A DNA stretch of 64,000 nucleotides from Bacillota bacterium (GTDB taxonomy: Bacteria > Bacillota > Clostridia > Christensenellales > DTU072), in the NCBI GenBank assembly GCA_023394875.1, contig JAEXAB010000002.1:1-64000 (forward strand), written 5' to 3'. Below are positions 25,734 to 34,309 of the stretch, piece after piece. A program made the position numbers and the translations under genes. A model generated the notes under the pieces. That model was not told the DNA's origin. It saw nothing but the letters and a program-made list of their open reading frames with translations, and ran no database searches. Position 1 is the stretch's first letter. The number at the start of each line of letters is the position of its first letter.

Positions 25734-26239
25734 TACTTCGCGTCAATGAAGGTCTTCAATATACCATCAACTTCGGTTTTCGCAACTTTGCCGTAAACGT
25801 GTTCGTTTATGGTAAATACAGGAGCCAAACCGCAGCAGCCGATACATCTGGTCGCATTGAGAGAAAACTTACCGTCAGCAGTGCATTCTCCCGAGTCAAT
25901 ATTAAGCACTTCCTTAATTTTGTCAAGGACGTCACCTGCTCCCTTAACGTAACAAGCGGTACCGATACAAACCGATATCTGATACTTGCCTTGAGGGTTC
26001 AAGGTAAACTGCGAATAGAACGTAGCAACACCGAAAATTTCTTCAAGCGAAACGTTCAATTCTTTTGCGATAATCTTCTGCACTTCAATCGGCAAATACC
26101 CATAAATCTCTTGAGCAGCCTGTAGAGAAGGCATCAATCCCCCTTTCATTGTTTTGGTTACGGCTAGTTTCGCAAGCAATTTTTGCTCTTGTTCTGCCGT
26201 TCCTGAAAAAGGAACTTTCGTAAGTTTGATTTTGGCCAT
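25733..26239 (-). CDS. hydC: HydC (NuoE-like) subunit of the bifurcating hydrogenase
   Basis: A 168-residue [2Fe-2S] protein of the NuoE family. The helical N-terminus holds MPSLQAAQEIYGYLPIEV and FGVATFYSQFTLNP. The cluster is bound by Cys in CIGTACYVKGA and further on in RCIGCCGLAP. It passes electrons between NADH/FMN in HydB and the other clusters. It is the first gene of the operon, with a TTGAAT-17-TATAAT promoter at 26281-26309. The AGGAGG ribosome site lies 16 bases before the ATG, longer than usual, and no better start is visible. Confidence 0.94.
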   Translation of the reverse strand: MAKIKLTKVPFSGTAEQEQKLLAKLAVTKTMKGGLMPSLQAAQEIYGYLPIEVQKIIAKELNVSLEEIFGVATFYSQFTLNPQGKYQISVCIGTACYVKGAGDVLDKIKEVLNIDSGECTADGKFSLNATRCIGCCGLAPVFTINEHVYGKVAKTEVDGILKTFIDAK

Positions 26240-26280
26240 AGTTTTCTTAAAAAACCTCCTGTTTGATTTTTACCGCCAAT

Positions 26281-26309
26281 ATTATAACATAATAAAAAAG
26301 ACAATTCAA
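26281..26309 (-). promoter_or_regulatory. Promoter of the hydrogenase operon
   Basis: On the minus strand TTGAAT (26304-26309) and TATAAT (26281-26286) are 17 bases apart. The predicted transcript starts about 35 bases before the hydC ATG. Confidence 0.82.
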
Positions 26310-26352
26310 GGATAATCGGTCATTTGAGAGCTATTTTTATTTATTTTTTCCA

Positions 26353-26378
26353 AAAAATTACACGCATAAAAATGCGTG
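26353..26378 (-). terminator. Terminator downstream of tRNA-Glu
   Basis: CACGCAT and ATGCGTG form a 7-base-pair stem with a four-base loop, followed on the minus strand by TAATTTTTT. It closes the tRNA transcript about 13 bases after the encoded CCA. Confidence 0.85.
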
Positions 26379-26390
26379 CAGATTTTTGTT

Positions 26391-26465
26391 TGGTGACCCC
26401 AAGGAGATTCGAACTCCTGTAGCCGCCGTGAGAGGGCGGAGTCTTGACCGCTTGACCATGGGGCC
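26391..26465 (-). tRNA. tRNA-Glu (anticodon CTC)
   Basis: A 75-base cloverleaf on the minus strand with 7-base acceptor GGCCCCA paired to TGGGGTC, anticodon stem CCGCC/GGCGG, loop CTCTCAC giving anticodon CTC (Glu, codon GAG), a TTCGAATC T-loop and encoded CCA. A strong promoter is just upstream and a terminator just downstream, so it is transcribed alone. Confidence 0.95.
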
Positions 26466-26480
26466 GTTTCAAGCAGGTAT

Positions 26481-26509
26481 ATTGTATCATATGATACGTT
26501 GCCTTGCAA
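26481..26509 (-). promoter_or_regulatory. Promoter of tRNA-Glu
   Basis: On the minus strand TTGCAA (26504-26509) and TACAAT (26481-26486) are 17 bases apart. The spacer contains the 14-base palindrome GTATCATATGATAC. Confidence 0.8.
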
Positions 26510-26517
26510 GTAATTTT

Positions 26518-29500
26518 TTATAGATTAATTAGATTAATTAAACCTTCGTAATCGTCAAACGATGAGTGCAAATTGTTAACATTCGGCACGTAAACGTTCA
26601 AAATCGGGCAGTTTTTGAACACATCTTCTGCCAACGATAACGTATTCGTTGCGCCGTAGATATAAACGTTTTCTATATTCGTGCAGTTTTCAAAAGCCTT
26701 ACCGTAGATAATACTAAGCGCGCTGCAATCATAGAAATAAATGTCATAAACCGATGAGAAGTCAAGGAATGCTCCGCTTGCTATCGACGTGATAGCATCG
26801 TAAACTTCTATTTTGCACAGCGAATATCTGTTGTTTTTGTACTCATAATACAAATAATTATTGCCCGAAATTATCCTTGCTTGATCGTTGTTTATTCCGT
26901 AATATATTATTTGTCCGTTGCCGTCTTTTTCGAAGTGAGTTTCATTGCCGTTTCTAACTCCGATAAGGTTATTATTAAGAATAATGGGACCTATTTTGCT
27001 ATTATACCAGTTGGTAGACTTAAAGGCGTTAAAGCCGATATGATTTAGGCTAGATACTCCGGAGAACTGAATATAACGGATATTTACTGTATCCTTAAAG
27101 GCATAATTACCGATTGTTGTCAAAGTCGACGGGAAGATAAGAGTATCTGTACCAATGGTGTTTGCGGTGTCGTAGTGACCGATAAGCGCCGTTGCTTCCA
27201 AAGCGTAATCGCCTATAGCAATAAGGCTGTTGCCTAAATCTATATATTTTAGGTTGCTTGCTCCGCTAAAGGCGTTGTTTGCTATCCTTGTTGTACCGCT
27301 TAATACCGTCAGATAGTCTTTTGCCGATCTGTTGGCATAAGAAAGCAAGGTGTTGGCTTGGACGTTTATTCCCGTTGTCTGCAATCTTCCTACTGTATCT
27401 ATATCTTCGGGCGCGACAACGTAGCTTTGTTTTTGATATAGCGCGCGGGAGTCGTCGGCCTCTATATACAAAGAACCGCTTATATAGAAATTCTCCAGAT
27501 TGCAGTTATAAAATGCCCTTTCTTCGATAAACATCAGAGTGCCTGGCATAGCTACTGATTTAATGCTGTTACTGAACTTCTTAAACGCTTCCGCCAATAT
27601 TCCTATTACCGGATAGCCGCCTGTATTGTCACCGCCGTGCTCTTTTGGTATTTGAATATCCAAGTTAGTGCCAAGATTAATGGGCATATTGCCTTGGTCG
27701 TTTAGATTAAGACTGTAATATTTGTTTTCTAAATCGTTATAACCGCTACCATAGTAAATGGAAGTGTTGTAAGTCGCGGCGTTTATAAAGTCCACAACCG
27801 CCAAAACGATTTCTCCGTTAATTACTAACTTTTGGAATACAAGACCTTCTGTTCCCTTTTCCTGGTCTGCCCACTTGGCATACAAGGTAAGGTTTTCTCC
27901 GGTTACAAACCACTCAAAATCTATTTCGTTCTTATAAAGGGTTGCATAGTTTTCGTCCAAGTACCAACCTAAAAACTTATACTTAACGTTGTCTTCTTCT
28001 ATATCCGCATCGGTATATTCATAAGCATAGTTCAAGGTTTTTGCAGAATCGGTATATAACTTATATACGCTCATATCGGCGGCGTAGTTGTTTCTTGTAG
28101 TCATATTGGCATCATAACTTTCTATAAGCGCCAATTCGTCCTGATAAATCTTCTTTTGTTTTTGTTTCTGGTTATATTGCTCTGCCGTTAATATTCCGCT
28201 CTCATAGGATTCTTTGTCCAAAGTGCCATAATTATAGGAATATAGCGCGCTCCAAATTCCCTCACAGGTAGCAAGCTCCTCATTTAAGCCGCTAATATGG
28301 GCGTTCAAAGTCGAAATCGCCGCCGACTTATTCCCGCCGTAAAGACTTAATAAGTTGTTATACGAAGGAGTAAGCTCATTGTCAAACCACTCAATAAATG
28401 TGTATCTTTGATAGAACACCTGACCGGAAGTGTTACTGCCGGGTAGCGTCCTACCCTTAAACAGCATAGTTCTGGAATCAAATATATCGCCTGCGTTTAA
28501 CTGATAGAAAATGGACTCTTCCTGCACATCATAGCCTAGATTTTCAAAACCGACTCTGCCGTTATAAGCAGTTTTCTGGGTTTTGTCGTAGACTAATAAG
28601 TTATAAGTTGTAGTGCATTCGTAATGAGCATAGAAATATAGGTTTCTGTTTCTGCCCGCGCCTGGATTTTGCAAGCTGCCGGTATAGCCCGAAGGATCGT
28701 TATAGCGGAAATCATACCAACCCTTGAATATATAAGAAATATAATAGTTCCTGCCGTTATAATCATAAGTACGCGTAATAGGCGCGCTATAGTCGGCGGG
28801 CAAGGTAATCGGGTCGTTTTCTTTCAGTCCTCTAAAAATTACTCTCTTTTTGTAAATCTCACTTAAAGGCGCTTCGGAATCTATCGAAAAATCATAATCA
28901 TAATAAAGATATACATCGTATCTTCTCTGGTCGGTATCCTTACAATATAAGGTGAAATTATCGCTGATTTCCACACTTCCAAGCCTACCGCTAACTTCGG
29001 TAAAGTCAATCTTGGTATTAGTGGACATATCGGGAGAACTAAACCATTCTATAGTCCAGTCGTCAACAAGTCCGCTGTCACTACGCCAATAAATGTCGTT
29101 CCAATTAACTTCCGCTAGCCAAGGCGCGACGTTTTTGTAAAGATAGCTTCTTTCCACGTCTTCGCTAGATACATAGCCTAGTCCTTGATAATCTGCCATA
29201 TTGGGATCGTACAGCTTGAAGTCCGAAAGATAAGGCACGCTGAAAGAATCAAGTTCCGTCCAAGCATTATTTATGTTTCGACGTAAAACAACGGTGTAAT
29301 TCTTCTTGATATATTTCGGCTTGATTATGATATTAGCCTTTACGTTGTCAACACTAATAAGAACGCTTAATTCGGGATTTTCGTTGTTTCCTCTGACTGT
29401 GGCAAGATAATTTCCTTCTTCGTCTTTAAGTTGGTATTGACTTGCTACTCCACTTTCTGCCGCCTCAAATCTTTGAGTTGTTTCGTTCCAAATCTGATTG

Positions 29501-30771
29501 TATGCGTTATACCAAATTTCTCCCGTCAAGGTGGGAACTACTAGGCACCATACGGCGTTATATCCATTGATAGTTTGGGGAGTGACAAGATAAGGTGTTT
29601 CGGTAAAGTTGGAAATATTAAAGTTACTTCCGTAATTTACGCTGTAGTTTTGATTTTTGGACGGGTCTTTATAGACTGCCGCCGTCTTAATGTTGCCCGC
29701 TTTCAAATCGGCATAAGTCTGCGAAGCAAGACCGTTTTGAATGCTTATGTTGTATGTATTTATAACGTGGTAGGATTTTATTACTATTTTTTCTTCTCTG
29801 ACGGTAATAATGCCGTTTGCGGGCAGTTCTTCAAAAGTAGTTTCGTCATTCTTATACACTACCCATCTGGAAACGTGCCCTTCTCTGGTGGGCAACACAA
29901 ATGTGTTGACGTCAAAGGAATCGCCGTATTTTTTCTGATAAATTCTAGGTGTGGAATTTTCGTCGGCATCGGTATATATCTGCACTATGCAATCTTTGCT
30001 GACGTAAACTGCGGTTACGGTAAGGTTAGCGGTCACTTCTTCGGTATTGCCGCCGCTGGTTGACCAACCGGAAAAAATCATACCTTCAATTTCTTCGGGG
30101 GCAGGATAGGTATTAAGGTCGTTTACGTTTATGGAAGTGCCGTAAACTATCTCAAATTCTTTGACTGTTTCACCAAAGAAATCAACAAAAGTTATGGTAC
30201 ATCTTCTGTTATCCACCCATTTTGCATAAAAAACGGTATTTTGCGTTAATTTATAAGGAGCTTTTACCTTATCGCCGGTTAGGTCATAATTAGTGTACCA
30301 TCCGTCAAAAGTATAACCGGGGCGCTGGGGTGCGTAAAAGGTATTAATGACCGTCCCTCTTTGAGAATCCACCAAACTACCGCCGTTGGACTTAAACTCC
30401 GCGGTGTAAATAACGGCGTCTTCTATCCCCACAACGGCTATTTGCAAAGCTGTGGAAGTGCCTTCGTATTTTATAAAAACGGTATGGGTGCCTTTGGTAA
30501 AAAACAGCTCCCTGTCTTGAGTGGAAAACATATTGTCGGAAACGGTAACGGTCTTGGTCTCTCCGTTTTTGTATGTAACCAAAATGGTAATTTCCGAAAG
30601 GTCGATATCGTCACCTAAAACGTAAGCGCCGTTATGTTTGGTGACTACAGAAATCCCTGCTATGCCGTCGTCGTCAGACGTGGTGGAAGAGTCACAGGCA
30701 ACAAGAGCAACGCCTAGACTAACCATAAGGATTATTGTCAGCACCAATAACAATTTTTTGCCTTTGAACAT
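26518..30771 (-). CDS. Large surface lipoprotein with Ig-like, InlB-type and BspA-type leucine-rich repeats
   Basis: A 1417-residue exported lipoprotein. The signal peptide has a lipobox ending in ALVAC with Cys26. Next come an Ig-like domain (YVLGDDIDLSEITILVTYKN), InlB B-repeat/Listeria-Bacteroides repeats (PGYTFDGWYTN, MIFSGWSTSGG, YIFKGWYD, KFLGWYLDENY), long beta-rich regions, and over the last 350 residues BspA-type leucine-rich repeats (IEERAFYNC, IGDYALEAT, IGNYAFKDT, IGFNAFKST). Such proteins bind host or polysaccharide ligands. The start at 30771 follows TGGAGCGG; an ATG 13 codons earlier would add residues before the signal peptide. A separate promoter is at 30801-30829. Confidence 0.9.
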   Translation of the reverse strand: MFKGKKLLLVLTIILMVSLGVALVACDSSTTSDDDGIAGISVVTKHNGAYVLGDDIDLSEITILVTYKNGETKTVTVSDNMFSTQDRELFFTKGTHTVFIKYEGTSTALQIAVVGIEDAVIYTAEFKSNGGSLVDSQRGTVINTFYAPQRPGYTFDGWYTNYDLTGDKVKAPYKLTQNTVFYAKWVDNRRCTITFVDFFGETVKEFEIVYGTSINVNDLNTYPAPEEIEGMIFSGWSTSGGNTEEVTANLTVTAVYVSKDCIVQIYTDADENSTPRIYQKKYGDSFDVNTFVLPTREGHVSRWVVYKNDETTFEELPANGIITVREEKIVIKSYHVINTYNISIQNGLASQTYADLKAGNIKTAAVYKDPSKNQNYSVNYGSNFNISNFTETPYLVTPQTINGYNAVWCLVVPTLTGEIWYNAYNQIWNETTQRFEAAESGVASQYQLKDEEGNYLATVRGNNENPELSVLISVDNVKANIIIKPKYIKKNYTVVLRRNINNAWTELDSFSVPYLSDFKLYDPNMADYQGLGYVSSEDVERSYLYKNVAPWLAEVNWNDIYWRSDSGLVDDWTIEWFSSPDMSTNTKIDFTEVSGRLGSVEISDNFTLYCKDTDQRRYDVYLYYDYDFSIDSEAPLSEIYKKRVIFRGLKENDPITLPADYSAPITRTYDYNGRNYYISYIFKGWYDFRYNDPSGYTGSLQNPGAGRNRNLYFYAHYECTTTYNLLVYDKTQKTAYNGRVGFENLGYDVQEESIFYQLNAGDIFDSRTMLFKGRTLPGSNTSGQVFYQRYTFIEWFDNELTPSYNNLLSLYGGNKSAAISTLNAHISGLNEELATCEGIWSALYSYNYGTLDKESYESGILTAEQYNQKQKQKKIYQDELALIESYDANMTTRNNYAADMSVYKLYTDSAKTLNYAYEYTDADIEEDNVKYKFLGWYLDENYATLYKNEIDFEWFVTGENLTLYAKWADQEKGTEGLVFQKLVINGEIVLAVVDFINAATYNTSIYYGSGYNDLENKYYSLNLNDQGNMPINLGTNLDIQIPKEHGGDNTGGYPVIGILAEAFKKFSNSIKSVAMPGTLMFIEERAFYNCNLENFYISGSLYIEADDSRALYQKQSYVVAPEDIDTVGRLQTTGINVQANTLLSYANRSAKDYLTVLSGTTRIANNAFSGASNLKYIDLGNSLIAIGDYALEATALIGHYDTANTIGTDTLIFPSTLTTIGNYAFKDTVNIRYIQFSGVSSLNHIGFNAFKSTNWYNSKIGPIILNNNLIGVRNGNETHFEKDGNGQIIYYGINNDQARIISGNNYLYYEYKNNRYSLCKIEVYDAITSIASGAFLDFSSVYDIYFYDCSALSIIYGKAFENCTNIENVYIYGATNTLSLAEDVFKNCPILNVYVPNVNNLHSSFDDYEGLINLINL

Positions 30772-30800
30772 ACCGCTCCAATTTAATAAATATATGTAAT

Positions 30801-30829
30801 ATATTATCATAATATATGCGTGTAGTCAA
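30801..30829 (-). promoter_or_regulatory. Promoter of the 1417-residue lipoprotein
   Basis: On the minus strand TTGACT (30824-30829) and TAATAT (30801-30806) are 17 bases apart, about 30 bases upstream of the ATG. Confidence 0.7.
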
Positions 30830-30839
30830 GGCTTTTTTG

Positions 30840-30903
30840 AAAAAGCGGGGCGGCGCCGCTATTGTTAAAAATGACAAAAAAGGTATGTCAAACATACCTT
30901 TTG
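30840..30903 (-). terminator. Tandem terminators after the acyl-CoA synthetase fusion
   Basis: A first hairpin (30878-30902, AAAAGGTATGT against ACATACCTTTT) is followed on the minus strand by a T run. About 15 bases on, a GC-rich hairpin (30844-30860, AGCGG/CCGCT around GGCGCC) is followed by TTTTT. Together they insulate the lipoprotein promoter from the synthetase gene. Confidence 0.8.
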
Positions 30904-30924
30904 CCGTTATTTTTTTATATGCTA

Positions 30925-33234
30925 TTATTGATTGTCGCGGAGTTCTACTCTTCTAATTTTACCGCTTATGGTTTTGGGCAGTTCGGTACGGAATTCCACT
31001 ATTCTGGGATACTTATAAGGCGCTGTATGCTCCTTAACGTAATTTTGGATTTCTTTCTTCAACGCTTCTTCGTCGCCGTGGTCGCCCTTTGTAAGAACAA
31101 TGGTAGCTTTTACTACCTGTCCTCTGATTTCGTCGGGTACGGCGGTTATAGCGCATTCTAAGACGTAGGGTAGTTCCATAATGACGCTTTCTACTTCAAA
31201 CGGCCCTATGCGGTAGCCGGACGATTTGATAAGGTCGTCAACTCTGCCCACGTACCAGAAATATCCGTCTTCGTCACGTCTGGCGGTATCGCCTGTGTGG
31301 TAATACCCGTCGTGCCAAACCTCTTTGGTTTTTTCTTCGTTGCGGTAATAGCCGCTAAATAATCCGCAGGGGTTGCCTTCGGTAGTTTTTACAACGATTT
31401 CTCCCACTTCGCCCACTTTCGCGCTGCTGCCGTCGGGCAACACCAAATCAACGTCGTATAAAGGACTGGGTTTACCCATAGAGCCGACTTTTACGTCGGA
31501 ACCAACCAGGTTGCAAATGGTAAGGGTTGTTTCGGTCTGCCCGAAACCTTCCATAAGTTTAACGCCCGTAGCCTTATAAAATTGGTTATAAACTTCGGGG
31601 TTTAGTGCCTCTCCCGCCACCGTGGCGTATTTTAAGGACGTTAAATCGTATTTGCTCAGATCTTCTTTAATAAAGAAGCGGAACATTGTGGGAGGCGCGC
31701 AGAAGGTAGTAATTTTGTGTTCGGAAATAAGCGATAGTATATCATGCGCCTCAAATTTTTCAAAGTCATAAACAAACACCGCCGCTTCACACATCCATTG
31801 CCCGTATAATTTACCCCACAACGCTTTGCCCCAGCCGGTGTCGGCAATGGTAAGGTGAACGCCGTTCGGGTCGACGTTATGCCAATACTTGGCGGTAATG
31901 AAGTGTCCTAAAGGATAACGGTAATCATGAACGGCAATTTTGGGATAACCGGTAGTACCCGAAGTAAAGAACATAAGCATTTCTTCATATCCGCATGCCG
32001 AATTTTCGTCACGCTTATATTCTTCGCTGTACTTTTCTATCTCTTCATCAAAACTGCTCCAACCGTCTCTCTTGCCGTTTACGATAATTTTCTTTAAGGG
32101 TGTTTCGCATACGCCTTGAGCTAATTCTACTTGATCTGCTACGTCTCCGTCCGAAGTACAAACTATAGCACTTACTCCCGCCGCGGTAAAGCGGTATTCA
32201 AAGTCGTGTTTCAGCAACAAATGAGTTGCCGGTATTACTACCGCGCCCAGCTTATGTAAAGCAATAATGGCAATCCAGAATTGATAATGCCTCTTTAGAA
32301 CAAGCATAACCTTGTCGCCTTTCTTAATTCCCAAAGAACTAAAATAATGGGCGGCTTTGGAACTGTATCTGCTAATATCCCTGTAGCTGAATTTTCTTAC
32401 CTTTTTATCTCTGTCAATATGGAGCATAGCCAGTTTGTCAGGGCATTTTTTTGCCATAACGTCCACTATATCGTAAGCAAAGTTAAAGGTATCTTCTTTC
32501 TTAAAGGATATATCTTTCAAAATTCCGTTTTCGTCTAATACCGTCTCCACGTAAGGCTGATAAACAGGCTTTTTTAGTCCGGCTAAATCCACGTTGGTGG
32601 TGGCGGAAGTTGCTATCCTTTCGGTATATTCAGCCGCTCCCTTGCTATCGGGGTTAATTACTATCGCATAAATTTCGCAGTCCTTTCCGCCCAAAGCTAT
32701 CTCATCGTGCGGGGTGGAGCTGTCGTAAAAAATAGCGTCGCCTTCGTTAAGAATTTCGCTACGACTACCCAACTGAATTTTCATTGTGCCTTTTATTACT
32801 ATGTCTATTTCTTGCCCCTTATGGGTTCCCAAATGCATAGGTTCGTTTAACCTAGATTCCGAATAAGGAATAATAACGTGGAAGGGTTCCGCCAGTTTGT
32901 TTTTGAACATGGGAGCAAGGTTATAATACTCAAAACCTTCCCTTCTTACAATGGGCAAGCCTTCTCCCTTTCTTGTCACCGTATATTCGGTAAGGCTGGG
33001 GCTTTCGCCCTCTATAATATCGCTGATATCAATGCCGCAAACTTGGGCAAACTTATAAATGAACGTAAAGTTAAAATCTTTTTTGCCACTCTCCATTGCC
33101 ATATATTCATCGACGGCAATGTCCAATTTGGCAGCCATTTCTTCGGCGGATAGTCCTACGTCTTCTCTGACGGAGCGCATTCTCTTCGCCACTTCTTTGA
33201 TTTTGCTCTCAAGCTGCAATTTCATTAGATTCAT
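30925..33234 (-). CDS. XRE HTH - cupin - acyl-CoA synthetase fusion
   Basis: A 769-residue three-part protein. Residues 8-70 are a Cro/CI-type helix-turn-helix. Residues 95-195 are a cupin (EPMHLGTHKGQEIDIVIKG, GDAIFYDSSTPH). Residues 225-769 are an acyl-CoA synthetase of the AMP-binding family with the P-loop FTSGTTGYPK, the EGFGQTETT motif, and the HTGDTARRDEDGYFWYVGR and SGYRIGPFEVE hinges. It would activate a carboxylic acid to its CoA ester; substrate unknown (medium or branched acids are plausible). HTH plus cupin is the layout of small-molecule-sensing regulators, here covalently tied to the enzyme. Start at 33234 with AAGGAG upstream. Confidence 0.92.
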   Translation of the reverse strand: MNLMKLQLESKIKEVAKRMRSVREDVGLSAEEMAAKLDIAVDEYMAMESGKKDFNFTFIYKFAQVCGIDISDIIEGESPSLTEYTVTRKGEGLPIVRREGFEYYNLAPMFKNKLAEPFHVIIPYSESRLNEPMHLGTHKGQEIDIVIKGTMKIQLGSRSEILNEGDAIFYDSSTPHDEIALGGKDCEIYAIVINPDSKGAAEYTERIATSATTNVDLAGLKKPVYQPYVETVLDENGILKDISFKKEDTFNFAYDIVDVMAKKCPDKLAMLHIDRDKKVRKFSYRDISRYSSKAAHYFSSLGIKKGDKVMLVLKRHYQFWIAIIALHKLGAVVIPATHLLLKHDFEYRFTAAGVSAIVCTSDGDVADQVELAQGVCETPLKKIIVNGKRDGWSSFDEEIEKYSEEYKRDENSACGYEEMLMFFTSGTTGYPKIAVHDYRYPLGHFITAKYWHNVDPNGVHLTIADTGWGKALWGKLYGQWMCEAAVFVYDFEKFEAHDILSLISEHKITTFCAPPTMFRFFIKEDLSKYDLTSLKYATVAGEALNPEVYNQFYKATGVKLMEGFGQTETTLTICNLVGSDVKVGSMGKPSPLYDVDLVLPDGSSAKVGEVGEIVVKTTEGNPCGLFSGYYRNEEKTKEVWHDGYYHTGDTARRDEDGYFWYVGRVDDLIKSSGYRIGPFEVESVIMELPYVLECAITAVPDEIRGQVVKATIVLTKGDHGDEEALKKEIQNYVKEHTAPYKYPRIVEFRTELPKTISGKIRRVELRDNQ

Positions 33235-33256
33235 ATTGTTTTCTCCTTATGTGATA

Positions 33257-33292
33257 TTAAAAAAACCTTACCGCGTCTGCTGTAAGGTTTTT
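33257..33292 (-). terminator. Leader terminator or attenuator before the acyl-CoA synthetase
   Basis: AAAAACCTTAC and GTAAGGTTTTT form an 11-base-pair hairpin followed on the minus strand by a T run, only about 15 bases upstream of the AAGGAG ribosome site of the synthetase. It lies between the 28-codon peptide and the large gene, so read-through is needed to express the synthetase from the upstream promoter. Confidence 0.8.
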
Positions 33293-33321
33293 CAGGTTTT
33301 TATTTATCTTCCTTTATTAAC

Positions 33322-33408
33322 TTAATCAGCACACGCAAAGCCAGCATTATTACGTATAATAATGCCTATAATAATTATGATAGCGGATATTGTAAGTAAG
33401 CCAATCAT
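33322..33408 (-). CDS. 28-residue hydrophobic peptide in the leader
   Basis: A short frame of 28 codons reading MIGLLTISAIIIIIGIII... and ending NNAGFACAD, with an AGGAAG site 9 bases before its ATG. It is one hydrophobic helix, so it would be a single-span membrane peptide. It has its own promoter (33438-33467) 30 bases upstream and is followed by a terminator, then the synthetase. It may be a leader peptide that controls transcription or a free small membrane protein. I do not recognise it. Confidence 0.6.
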   Translation of the reverse strand: MIGLLTISAIIIIIGIIIRNNAGFACAD

Positions 33409-33437
33409 TTTATTATCTTCCTAATCAAGTTTTTATC

Positions 33438-33467
33438 ATTCTAGCACAATAAAAAATGCCATGTCAA
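33438..33467 (-). promoter_or_regulatory. Promoter of the leader peptide and acyl-CoA synthetase
   Basis: On the minus strand TTGACA (33462-33467) and TAGAAT (33438-33443) are 18 bases apart. It is the only clear promoter between the Cof hydrolase and the synthetase, giving a leader of about 200 bases. Confidence 0.75.
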
Positions 33468-33496
33468 CGATTTTTTATAAAACAAACGGAATTTGT

Positions 33497-34309
33497 TTAT
33501 TTTTTCAGCGCGTAATTTTCGATAACCCAAGCAACTCCGTCTTCATCACAGGACGGCGCAATGATATCAGCGTACTTTTTGGTACTGAAATCGGCATTGT
33601 CTACGGCTACTCCTAACCCTGCATACTCCAACATAGGAATATCGTTTGCAGAATCGCCGATGCAAATAACTTCTTCCCTTTTTATATTATATTTTTGGGC
33701 TAATCTTTCCACCGCTTTACCTTTGTTTATCGACTTAGGAACGATTTCTATAATAAATGGTTTGGAGGTATTAATAAGATATTTGTCCCTAAAATTTTCC
33801 TTTAGATTTTTTAGCATTTCGGGAATTTTTTCGGCATCTTCCATAAGAAGAATTTTGGGCGGGCGCAGGTTGTTTTTTTGTAGATACTCACTTACGTTTA
33901 TTCCTGTTTCTTTATACTTCGCTACACTAAGTTTCCCATACATAATTGTGTATTCGGTAGCTTTTTTGGTAATAAAATAATCTTCGATATATGTTTGATA
34001 ATAATAACCCATATTTTCTATAAAGCTTCCTATTTCCACAGCCTCTTTATTCTCAAAAACTACTTCTTCCAAGGTTTTTCCAGTACTTATATCGGTTACT
34101 ACCGCGCCTTGAAAGGTAAGCACTTCTCCGGTAAGTCCCAGTTCTCTGCAAACGGGCATAACTCCGCTGGTCATTCTTCCTGTTGCTATTACAAACTTTC
34201 CTCCGGCGTCTACGTATCTTGTTATGGCTTCTTTAACTTTATCGCTTAACTGCTGATGGGAATCAATCAGCGTATCATCTAAATCACTGCATACTAACTT
34301 ATACTTCAT
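33497..34309 (-). CDS. Cof-type HAD-IIB hydrolase
   Basis: A 270-residue haloacid-dehalogenase phosphatase. Motif I is CSDLDDTLIDSH at residues 7-18, motif II is in VIATGRM near 41, motif III is a Lys in KSINKGKAVERL near 190, and motif IV is IGDSANDIPMLEYAG near 220. Cof-type enzymes hydrolyse sugar phosphates and cofactor phosphates with low specificity. The ATG at 34309 follows AAGGAG and overlaps the end of uvrC by 11 bases, so it is co-translated with uvrC. Confidence 0.92.
   Translation of the reverse strand: MKYKLVCSDLDDTLIDSHQQLSDKVKEAITRYVDAGGKFVIATGRMTSGVMPVCRELGLTGEVLTFQGAVVTDISTGKTLEEVVFENKEAVEIGSFIENMGYYYQTYIEDYFITKKATEYTIMYGKLSVAKYKETGINVSEYLQKNNLRPPKILLMEDAEKIPEMLKNLKENFRDKYLINTSKPFIIEIVPKSINKGKAVERLAQKYNIKREEVICIGDSANDIPMLEYAGLGVAVDNADFSTKKYADIIAPSCDEDGVAWVIENYALKK

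Noticed and set aside
26484..26497. Palindrome GTATCATATGATAC as a regulator site
   Set aside because: It lies in the spacer of the tRNA-Glu promoter and is AT-rich; without other copies this may be chance.
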